Shown piece after piece: positions 44,961 through 53,964 of a stretch of DNA of 64,000 nt. A model generated the notes under the pieces. It was not told the DNA's origin and did not search any database. It was given only the letters and a program-made list of their open reading frames with translations. Within the stretch, counting starts at the first letter, position 1. Each line of letters starts with the position of its first letter. This DNA is from Bacteroidia bacterium (GTDB taxonomy: Bacteria > Bacteroidota > Bacteroidia > SpSt-205). A program made the translations under genes and the position numbers. The DNA lies in NCBI GenBank assembly GCA_026003235.1, contig BPGW01000003.1, forward strand, positions 217,427 to 281,426, written 5' to 3'.

Positions 44961-44968
44961 CAAAGGTA
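44961..44968 (-). promoter_or_regulatory. -7 promoter box for prfB
   Basis: TACCTTTG, 4 bases before ATG 44956. Confidence 0.72.
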
Positions 44969-44979
44969 CGAACGCTCAG

Positions 44980-46074
44980 CTAAGCGGGATACTGGCGGCC
45001 CTTCCACCGAACAGGCGCTTGCACGAAATACAGGTACATCAGCCAAACCCCTTGCAGAAAACGATACCCTACAAGGAGGGAGAGATACCGCAGCACCCGT
45101 CGGGAGCCGGTGATTTGGCGCCATCGCCACAGCGGGAGGAGTTCGGCGGCCAGAAAAAGCCAGCCAGGCCCACCCCTTTTGGAGAAAAAGTAGCGTCCAC
45201 GGCAAGAGGCTTTGTACACCCCAGTAAAAGAGGGAGAGGCCCGTCACTTGCCCTACCGCTTGTCGCCATCGTAGCCGTTGCTGGTACCACCGACGAAAGG
45301 TAGGCTCGGCGCGTGTTTCGCCCAGCACAGCAGGGTGCCACACCCACTGAAACCGCCATCCGGCCTGCTTCAGGGCTTCTAACAGGGTATAGTCTTCCAC
45401 GAGGGTGGGAGGCAGCCCCCCGCCATCCGGCCGAGGCTTCGCCAGGCTGTCCATCGCAGCGCTAAGCTGTTGCCTATGGCGGTCACGATTTGGCCCCGAC
45501 GCTGCGAAGCAGCAATAAGGTAGAGCGTAGAAGCGGTCTCAATACGCTGGAAAGCTTCCCATAGGGTGCGTTCGCGAGGCAGGCTGGGTGCACACACCCC
45601 TCCCAAGTCAGGGGCTGAAGCCAGCACACGCACCAGCCCCTCAGCCCACGAAGGGGGAAAAAAACCATATCCGCATCCGCCACCAAAAAGTACGGCGTCT
45701 TAGGCAAGAGCTTTTCCGCTTCTACGAGGGCACCCAGCTTGCCGGGAGCAGCTCGGGGGCCATCTTCCAGCCGAATCCAAGTGGTGCGATGGGGATAACG
45801 CTCCGCCCACCGAGCCCAAATACGCGGGGTAGCATCCCCCGATCCGTCATCAACCCCCACCCAACGCAGCGGTAAGGGTCTGCCTCTCCAAGCTTTCCAG
45901 CGCTTGAGGCAGATGGTTTTCTTCGTTGCGGGTGGCCAACAAAACCGGTAGAGGTTCAGGAGGAGGAGAGAGGTCAGGCAGTTTTGTCCGCCGCAAAAGC
46001 CAAGTGAGGTAGCCCTGCATGATCCCATAAGAAGCCAGAAGAAACACCCCCAGGCCCAGGATCAGGGCCTCCAT
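44980..46074 (-). CDS. Glycosyltransferase family 2 (frame interrupted about four times)
   Basis: Segments in alternating frames add up to one membrane glycosyltransferase of about 363 residues. In order: an N-terminal helix ([19 protein letters not shown]), VLLATRNEENHLPQALESL, VGVDDGSGD, the metal-binding FLVADADMVF, VEDYTLLEALKQAGWRF, the QQRLRWRQ product-binding motif, and a C-terminal membrane part ending QAPVRWKGRQYPA. Frame changes lie near 45888, 45660, 45465 and 45160. It transfers a sugar to an unknown acceptor. Its start overlaps the end of obgE by 13 bases. Confidence 0.72.
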
Positions 46075-47099
46075 GGTTGGGGGGTCTTTTGCGGGCCGCG
46101 GTGCTCTTCCACAGCTTGACGAAGGGCCTGAAGGAGCTCTTCAAGGCCTTCGTGAGTCGCACCGGATACAAAAAGCTGAGGTACAGGCTCAGCAGGCAAG
46201 TAGAAGCGGCTTCGCTGGTCTGGAGGCACCAGGTCAGCTTTGGTAAAGGCGATGAGGTAAGGCTTTTCCAGCAGGGCTGGGGTCATAGAGCAGGAGTTCG
46301 GCCCGTAGCATCTGTAGGATTTGAGCGGGCTCGGGATGGTCAAGAGGAAGCGTGAAGAGGAGGATAGCCCCCTTTTTCCACGTGCCGGAGGAAGCGATGC
46401 CCCAGTCCACGGCCGGCGTGGGCTCCCTCAATGAGGCCGGGCAGGTCAGCCAGCACAAACGAACGCCCCCGGCTATCCTGCACCACGCCCCAGTTGAGGC
46501 ACCAGGGTGGTGAAGGGATACGGAGCTATGCGGGGTCGGGCTCGGGTGAGGACCGAGAGGAGGGTGGATTTACCGGCGTTGGGGGGGGCCTACCAGGCAT
46601 ACATCCGCCAAGAGACGGAGCTCAAGGCGAATCCACCTTTTTTCGCCGGGCTGGCCAGGTTCGGCGAAGTCCGGCGCACGCAGGGTGGGGGAGCGAAAGG
46701 CGTGATTGCCGCGTCCGCCTTGGCCTCCCTTGGCTAAAAGCACCCGCTCTCCGGGTTGGGTCACTTCCCCCAGAAAAGCGTCTGTGTCGTCATCGTAAGC
46801 CGCTGTGCCGAGCGGCACCCGCCAAAATCACGTCCCCGCCTGAGGCGCCTTTCTGGCACTGGCCGCGGCCGGGCTGCCCTGAAGGAGCCTTGACCACCCG
46901 GCGGTACTTGACATCCAGGAGGGTCCACTTCTGCGGGTCGCCTTCCATCCAGACGCTGCCCCCATCGCCGCCATCTCCGCCATCGGGTCCCCCTCGCGGC
47001 ACGAACTTCTCCCGGCGCCAGTGTACCACCCCCTGCGCCGCCGTCGCCGGCCTCCACGCGCAGCCGAACCCGATCGACAAAGTCGCCTTCAGCTTGCAT
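46062..47099 (-). CDS. obgE: Obg family GTPase (frame interrupted about six times)
   Basis: Obg is an essential ribosome-associated GTPase. From ATG 47099 the pieces read [95 protein letters not shown] and AFTKADLV. All Obg-fold and G-domain motifs are there, but in several frames. I find six points, each at a G or C run (for instance the 8-C run encoding the P-loop start, about 46586-46593), where removing one base repairs the frame. Six deletions leave 1032 bases, or 343 residues, the normal length. The gene is probably intact in the organism. Confidence 0.85.
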
Positions 47100-48247
47100 A
47101 GGCAGGCCAGCCCCAGCTGACGAGCCAGCTTCCGGCGAAATTCCGCCTCTATCGCCGCCAGTTGGAAGGGATCCGTCGGGTCCAAAGAGGCTTCCGGCTG
47201 CTCCAGCGCCCACGCAATCCAGTCAAAGATTTCCAGAAAGCCGATTTTGCCCCGCAGAAACGCTTCTACCGCCACTTCGTCCGCAGCATTGAGAAGGGCG
47301 GGGCGCGCTGCCTCCCTTGGCCAGCGCCTGCCGCGCAAAACCCAACGACGGAAAAGTCTCTTCGTCCACCTCCTCAAAGTGAAGCCTCTTTATGAGGGTT
47401 AGGTCCGAACGCCCATCCGGAAAAACTTCCCTCTCCGGATACGCCAGCGCATACAAAATAGGCCAAGCGCATGTCGGGCAAGCTGAGCTGGGCTTTCATG
47501 GAGCCATCCCGAAAAAGCACCAAGGAATGCACGATGCATTCAGGATGGACCCAGGCGCGGATGCGGTCAGCGGGCACGCCAAAGAGCCCAGTACGCTTCA
47601 ATCAGTTCAAGGGCCTTGTTGATGAGGGTAGCGGAATCCACGGTGATGCGGCTTCCCATTTTCCAGACGGGATGAGCCAGCGCCTCATCGGGGGTTATGC
47701 GTTCGAGCTGGGAACGCTTTTTGCCCCGAAAAGGCCCGCCAGAAGCCGTCAGAATCAGCGCCTCTACGCTCTCTGGCGCTTCCCCGTGAAGGCACTGAAA
47801 AAGCGCGCTATGCTCGCTATCTACCGGCACAAGGCGGGCGCGAAAAGGAGCCAGCCACCGCCCCCCAAACACCAGACTTTCCTTGTTAGCCAGGGCCAGC
47901 CGAGCCGCTGGATGTTGAAGGGCATAATAACTGGCCCAGAAGCCCGCCGCCCCTACAATGCCATTCACGACAACCTCGCCAGGGTCCGTAGCCAGCCGCT
48001 CGTAGAGGGCCTCTTTACTTAGTACGGGGATAGAGAGGGGATTCCTGCCGATAAAGTCCGCTCGGGCCTGGTCGTCCGTGATGGCGACCCACTCGGGCAG
48101 AAAGTCAGCTAAGCAGCGCTCCAAGACTTGCGTGTTGCGATGCACCGAGAGGCCAGCCAGCCGATACTTATGCGGGTAAGCGGCGAGGAGCGAAAGGGTC
48201 TGCTGACCGATAGAACCGCTGGCACCCAATACCGTGACTCGCCGCAA
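47089..48247 (-). CDS. dxr: 1-deoxy-D-xylulose-5-phosphate reductoisomerase (frame interrupted about four times)
   Basis: Dxr makes MEP, the committed step of the non-mevalonate isoprenoid pathway. Motifs in order: [20 protein letters not shown] (NADPH), [20 protein letters not shown] (metal), [31 protein letters not shown] and [15 protein letters not shown]. The first 680 bases are uninterrupted. Then frame changes occur near 47580, 47455, 47310 and 47115; one fewer base in a G, T, C or G run repairs each, giving 384 residues ending 11 bases inside obgE. The start TTG 48247 is 1 base after the tRNA-Val 3' end. Confidence 0.88.
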
Positions 48248-48248
48248 G

Positions 48249-48322
48249 TGGGGCGTGATGGATTCGAACCACCGACCTCCTGCGTGTGAAGCAGGCGCTC
48301 TAAACCCCTGAGCTAACGCCCC
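48249..48322 (-). tRNA. tRNA-Val (CAC)
   Basis: The acceptor stem GGGGCGT / ACGCCCC, anticodon loop TTCACAC (anticodon CAC) and T-loop TTCGAAT give a clean 74-base cloverleaf. CCA is not encoded. It is followed after one base by the dxr start codon. Confidence 0.94.
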
Positions 48323-49300
48323 CGGGCTGACAAAGGTAAGGCTTTCTCCGGAACTCCCAGATCTGCCCACCGGTAAGCACATTCTACATAGGCATGCTGC
48401 TGGTAAGGCAGCCAACGGGCTTGGTAAGCCTGGGCCTTCCCCGAAGCCCAGATATAGTCTATCCGGAGCCACGGGTAGCGCCAGGTGGGTCCTGCGCCCC
48501 ACGGCGCGGCCCAGAACCCCTCCCACAGGCGCTGCGCCAGCGTGAAGTACCTCGGACTGAAAGGCAAGCTGTTGAAGTCCCCACACACCAGCAGAGGGCC
48601 TCTCACCTGCTCTACCCGCGCCAAAAGCACCTCCTCAAACCGCCGATGGGCCTGCCACACCGAACGCAGCCAGCTCCACCGCCAGGAAGCGCTCCGAAAT
48701 AACCGGTACGAGGGAAAATGCACATTCAAAAGGGTCAAGCTGCCATGGGGAGTGAGCACTTCCACTTCCTGGAGGCCGCTTGTGCTGCCCTTCTCCAAGA
48801 GGAGCCGAGGGTCGCACCCGCAAAGGAAAATCCGACACCACCAGCATCCCCATTTGCCCGCCTGCGTCCAAAAAAGCTCCATGCCTATAGCCCAGCCGAC
48901 GAATGAACGCTTGGGCCGTGTAATCGCCCAAATACACTTCCTGCAGGCACAAGATATGCGGATGCCAAGCACGCAAACTGTCCGCTAGCCGTTCTATCTG
49001 GGGGCGGCTATAGTGCGCGGCGTCCATGTTGAAGGTTGCCACACGAAGGGCACCTGGCTCTCGTAACCCAGGCCATACCTTCCAGACAAAGGCCACATGC
49101 ACCAGCCAAAGGCTACCTACAATACCCCACAAAACACGATATCGTGCATCTCTCCACAGCCCCCAAGCGCTCCAGACGCCTCCCCCATACAGCCAAATGA
49201 GGCTTGCCCAGAAAGGGAGGCCCCAAACCCACGGGGCTATAAACCAGGCACTTGCGGCCAGCAGACTGAAGGTCAGGCCTGCCAGACGAAAGAAAACCAC
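48313..49300 (-). CDS. Endonuclease/exonuclease/phosphatase family membrane protein (frame interrupted once)
   Basis: The 328-residue protein starts with three hydrophobic segments (from LAGLTFSLLAASAWFIAPW), then an EEP domain: LRVATFNMDAAHY, HILCLQEVYLGDY, VCGDFNSLPFSP and RIDYIWASG. The catalytic Asp, Glu and Asn residues of the fold are visible. Frame changes near 48800; one C fewer in a CCC run joins LRVRP to RLLLEKG. The target (nucleic acid, lipid or other phosphoester) is unknown. The end overlaps the tRNA-Val gene by 10 bases and carries its promoter. It begins 4 bases after the rhomboid gene. Confidence 0.75.
48331..48338 (-). promoter_or_regulatory. -7 promoter box for tRNA-Val and dxr
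   Basis: TACCTTTG lies 8 bases before the tRNA 5' end and inside the last codons of the EEP gene. Confidence 0.7.
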
Positions 49301-49304
49301 TCTA

Positions 49305-50102
49305 TTACAGCTTTTCTGCTGCTTTTTTGAGAATCCTTCTTTCCCTACGGGTGAGGCTTTGGATGCCTTTCTGACTTATCTTATCCAGAATGCGGTCTAC
49401 CTCTTCTGGGGTAACTTCTCCTTCCCAGCTGAAATGCCATAATCGCTGGCCGATCGCTTCCGGCTGCCATCCCTGCTTGAGCGCGTAACCCAGAAGCATG
49501 CCCATGCCTGCCCCAGACAGATGCGCAATAGCGGAGGCCTCATTACCATTGAGAGTAAGCAAAAGGTCCAGGAAAATCCAAATGAGGGCCAGCCAGCGCA
49601 AAGCAATAGGCCCAAGGAAGAACAGAAACACTTGAAAGTGAGGCATAAGGGTAACTGTAGCAAAAAACACGCCATTGACGGCGGCGGAGGCTCCCATGGC
49701 AAAACCCGGGTAAGGATAGCGGCTCCAGGCGTAGGCCAAGTACCCTACCGCTCCAGCCAGGCCCCCCAAGCCGTAGGCCCACCACAAACGCACAGGCGGC
49801 TGGGTGGTCAGAAAAAGCTGCCCCATCCAGTAGAGCCAGAGCATATTCATCAGCACATGCCAAATCCCTCGCCAATCGTGCACAAACATGTGCGTAAGAA
49901 GCGCCCAAGGCTGACGCAAAAGCGCTTCAGGCAGACCCGGTAGCGCCAACTTTTTGTAGTAGTAGTCAAAAAGCGGGAGGTTGCCCCCCAGCCGAAAGAC
50001 CACAGCTACCAGGACAGCTATCACATAGAGAGCGCCATTGATGATCAGGAGCCACCGAAGCGGAGAAGCCCCTGCAAAGAGACGCCGTACCGAAGCCGCC
50101 AT
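49305..50102 (-). CDS. Rhomboid family intramembrane serine protease
   Basis: The 265-residue protein has six to seven membrane helices and the rhomboid catalytic pair: GASAAVNGVFF (Ser) and IAHLSGAGMGMLLGY (His). MFVHDWRGIWHVLMNMLWL is the typical loop and second helix. Rhomboids cut membrane proteins near the outer face. A cytoplasmic helical tail of about 60 residues (from WHFSWEGEVTPEEVDRIL on) is common in Bacteroidetes members. The start ATG 50102 follows a promoter box by 9 bases. Confidence 0.9.
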   Translation of the reverse strand: MAASVRRLFAGASPLRWLLIINGALYVIAVLVAVVFRLGGNLPLFDYYYKKLALPGLPEALLRQPWALLTHMFVHDWRGIWHVLMNMLWLYWMGQLFLTTQPPVRLWWAYGLGGLAGAVGYLAYAWSRYPYPGFAMGASAAVNGVFFATVTLMPHFQVFLFFLGPIALRWLALIWIFLDLLLTLNGNEASAIAHLSGAGMGMLLGYALKQGWQPEAIGQRLWHFSWEGEVTPEEVDRILDKISQKGIQSLTRRERRILKKAAEKL

Positions 50103-50111
50103 AGCTTCCTG

Positions 50112-50119
50112 CAAAGATA
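50112..50119 (-). promoter_or_regulatory. -7 promoter box for the rhomboid gene
   Basis: TATCTTTG, 9 bases before ATG 50102. Confidence 0.6.
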
Positions 50120-50130
50120 AACCACCTCGG

Positions 50131-53100
50131 CTATTCCCGCAAAAACCGCAAGACCGGGTAAGGCGGGAGCCATACCCCATAGAGTCCTCGGGGTAGCGTG
50201 GCTACAGAGAGGCGCTGCTGGGGCTTCGTTACCGAAAACACCACGACCACCTTACCGGCGGCGTCTACCACATACCCTTCTGACACAGGGAGGCTGTCCG
50301 GCACTTCCAGGATGATCGTCTCTTGCGCGGGATTAGGATACAGCCGCAGGCCCGGCGGGGAAGCAGCCTTCCCAGGAGGGGAAGGAGAAAAAGTGAGCGG
50401 ATTGGGATCGTAGAGGATCCCATTGGACCAGGAAGCGGGCCCTATAAGGCCGGCGCCGTTTCGGGCACGCACACCCCAGTAGTAAGTCTGGCCTGCCGTG
50501 AGGGAAAGCCCCGTAGCGGTGTAGGAAAGGACCGCTCCGATAGCCGTCCATCCCCGCACATCCGCAAGACCAGGCGCCGTGCCGATGGCGTATTCGTAGG
50601 CAACCACATCCGAGTGGGGATCGGTAGAAGGGTCCCAGTTAGCGGTGAGCTGAGTGCCATTTGTGGTAAAGCTCTCGTCAGGTCCGCTTCCATCCCTCAC
50701 GGCGGGGGGAGCATCAGGCGGCGTCCAATCCACATCCACCGGCGAAAAGACCACCCCAGAAGGATTCCCGGCCGCAGTCGTACACACGGCTGTACAGCCG
50801 GCCTGCCGAAGTGGTCGGCGTAGGGTTCTGAGCTGCCAGCCAGCCTGAGGGCCCCACGCTAATCGTTTCTGAAGCCCCCCGCCCCCGCCAAACCTCTACA
50901 ACATCCCACTCCACCTGCGCCTGGTTGGTCCGCAGGCTGAGGTAGCCGCCCGAAGTCAGAGGCGTTGAATCCGTCCAGGTTGCCACCCAAGCGCCATTCA
51001 CCCATACCGTGATCTGGCCAGCGTCATAGAGAACTTCAACGAGGTAATCGGTGCCCACCGAGAGCGCGAGCGGGACTGTAAGCCGCGCATTGAGGGTATT
51101 GGCGATGGTTTCGTAAATCTGCAGGTCTTGCTGGTCATACCGCAGCCAAATCAGGTAAGAGTTGCCACGCTGACTCTGGGTAGGGTCATCCACCAAGATG
51201 TGAAAGCCCCAGCGGCGATTGCCTGTGGTGTTGGTGAGGCGCGCCTTGACCCGATACAGCGCCAGGTTCCCCTGTGTCACGGGGCGGTAATAGTTGGTAC
51301 CCGTAGAGGTGACATCCGACTGGGTCAGAAAGCCCGCGCTCGTGCTCCAAGTGCCTGCGCCGACCGTCCAACCGCTCTGAACAGCGGTAAAATCGTCGTA
51401 CAGAAAGCCTGCCGCCGTAGAGGCTTCCCACCCACTGGTCCCCAAGTAAACCGGAAGGAGAAAACGAACTCCTACACCACTGAGCGCGTCGGCATCGCTA
51501 AAGTTCTGGACGAAATCTGCTGTTTTCCACCCCGAGACGCTCAGGCTGGTGGTGGGAGGGGTCCAGTCTATTTTGCTTTCAGCGGTGGCTACGGCTGACC
51601 ACAACCCTGCCACATCGCGCACCAGAGACAGCACCCGCACCGCAGGCGTGGTAGGTGTGGCGCTCTCATAGCGCGCATGACCGCCGCTTCCTACTTGCAC
51701 GGTGAAGGTTGAGCCTCGGCTGCGGTAAACCCGCACCTCGTCATAGTCCACGAGGGCATTACCGGTACGCAGAGACACGTACCCGCCGCTCTGCAAAGGC
51801 GCTGGATCCGTCCAGCTTCCCACCAGCGCGTTGTTTATCCAGATGCGAATCTCGCCCGTAGAGGGGTTGTACGTGGCTTTGATGTCGTACCACGTGCCTG
51901 CTGAGAAAGCATAAGGCTGCTGGTACTGGGGGGAAGGGAGCGTATTGCCCGTGATGCGATAGATCTCAATGCGCTGGTTATCCAGCCGAAACCACAAGAG
52001 GTAGGAATCCCCTCGCTGAGAAAGGGTAGGGTCGCTGACGAAGATGTGGAGGCCTGCCCGCCGATTGGTGCCTGAACCGGAGAGGCGCATACGCCAGTGA
52101 TACAGCCATTCTGTGGAAGCGTCCTGCGTCAGGGGAAAGTACAGGTTGGTGTTGGACTGGGTCTCGTCACTTTGGGTGAGGTACCCGCTGGCTACCGACC
52201 AGGTGCCCACGGCGGCGGTCCACCCCGGGGGCAAGGTCGTCCCAGGAAAATCCTCGTAAGCAAAGCCTTTGGCCCCATGAGCTCCCCACCGAGATCCCGA
52301 TTGATCCGCCACACACACGTACCTCTGCGCTACGGCCAGGTTGTCGGTGTCGGAGAAACCCACGCTAAAATCCCAGGCATACCAGGGCTGGAGGGGAGCG
52401 ATAGCTGTGGTAGGAGGCTGGTTGTCCAGCACGCAGCTCCAGGTGGCTAACCACCCAGGTGCCACCGTCGCCCCATCCGCCTTGTATCGGAAGGTTAGGC
52501 TGCCAGAGGTGCCCGTAACCGTCCCCGGCGAAGCGTTGCCCGTATAATACCCTATGAGCGGGCTTGCTGTCGTAGGACCATCGTAAATCCAGAGGGTGTC
52601 GTACCCATTCTCCAGCTGAAAACTGTGAAAGGTGACGGTGACCTGGGAAGCGCCGGTCGGCGCAAGCGTCCAGGTCCAGTTTTCCCGGTTGAAGTACGAG
52701 CCCAGCGTGCCTCCCATGTCAAAGAAGGTGTCTTGGCATGCTACCTGCGCGCAGTCTGTAAAGTGGTCTTGCAAGGCCCCCCATAGCTCGGGGCGGCTGC
52801 CATCGTACCCCAACGCCCACATCCCTACGCCAGCTATACCCTGCATGAGAACCGTACGATACATCCAGGCTATGCTTAGCGAATCATGCCACCAGGTTTG
52901 GTACCATTGCCCCCCGCTCTGGTAGATGAAATACCGGCTCCGGGAATGAGGGTCCCAGTTCCAGCCGTAGGTGTTGGCCTCGGTGTAGGCCTGGTGATAC
53001 AGCCGCGAAGTACCCGAACCCGTCGTGCTGGCAGGGTAGGTATTCGTCGTGGTGGGGTAGCGAAAACCGTAGTAAGGCACCCCTAAGATGAGTTTGCTGC

Positions 53101-53920
53101 GGGCTGCCCCACTGGCGAGGTAGTCAATGATAGTACGGCTATTGCAGCGAGAGCCCCAGATCTGGCCTACATGGAGGAGGCCAGTAGGTCCAGCCGTCGG
53201 CGCCGTGCTCCAGTAAAAGTCATACCCCATGATGAAGAGCTGGTCGCAGATCGTACTCAAAGCCGCCACATCGTAAGCGTTATTCCAATCCACGGCGGGC
53301 AGCGCCACAGAGAGTTTAGCGCCAGGGCGGCGGCGATTCAGCGTGTCCCGAAGCTGCTGCATAAAGCCCACGAAGTTGGTACGCTGGCTGGAAGGCAATC
53401 CTTCAAAGTCAATGTTGATCCCCTGGGCATTTCGCTGGGCGATCAGCGAGACCAAACTATCTATGCACCGCAAACGAGCCGCAGGGGTGGTCAAAAAGGT
53501 GGTCAGATCGGAGCCTCCGAAAAGGGTTGCACAGAGTTGCACTTCCACGCCGTTACCTTGGGCGGTAGGAACGAGGTTGGTGGTGCGCCAGGTATTCATG
53601 ACGGTGGGATTGGAGTAGGTGCCCGTAGCTGGATCCACTTCGTAGGAGAAAAACACGAGGGTAGAAAGCAGATTCCAAGGGAAGCTGGTCCAAGCGGTGC
53701 CCATCCAGTAGGGGTAATAGCCCATGACCTGGCGGTTCAGGGCGCAAGTGCTGGTTTGCCGGAAGGCAGGTCCGGGGCGAGGTCGGTAGCCCTGGACGCT
53801 ATCCCACTGCCGCTCAGACAGATACGCCAACGGCCTATGAGCCTCTGCCTCTATTTGATGGATAGAAGGAAAACCCACCCCCGCTTGCAGCCATACAACC
53901 AGACCTACAAGGGCCTCCAT
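50131..53920 (-). CDS. Multidomain T9SS-secreted GH18 family protein (frame interrupted once)
   Basis: Joined at one frame change near 50779 (one G fewer), the product is 1262 residues. Order: short signal peptide (ALVGLVVWLQAGVG); GH18 barrel with GINIDFEGLP, where Glu173 is the catalytic acid and the usual earlier Asp residues are Gln and Asn; a CUB-like domain (about 410-500, ENGYDTLWIYDGPT); two related LamG-like domains (about 530-720 and 800-1000); a fibronectin type III domain; and a T9SS sorting domain (RLYPNPAQETIILEV to PYPVLRFLRE). GH18 enzymes cut chitin or peptidoglycan-type glycans; this variant resembles the YaaH-like group. ATG 53920 is 4 bases after a promoter-like box. Confidence 0.82.
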
Positions 53921-53924
53921 AAAG

Positions 53925-53932
53925 CGAAGTTA
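53925..53932 (-). promoter_or_regulatory. Probable -7 box for the GH18 gene
   Basis: TAACTTCG, one base off TAnnTTTG, 4 bases before ATG 53920. Confidence 0.5.
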
Positions 53933-53964
53933 GTAAACATCCGCAGGCCCTCCCATACCCACCC

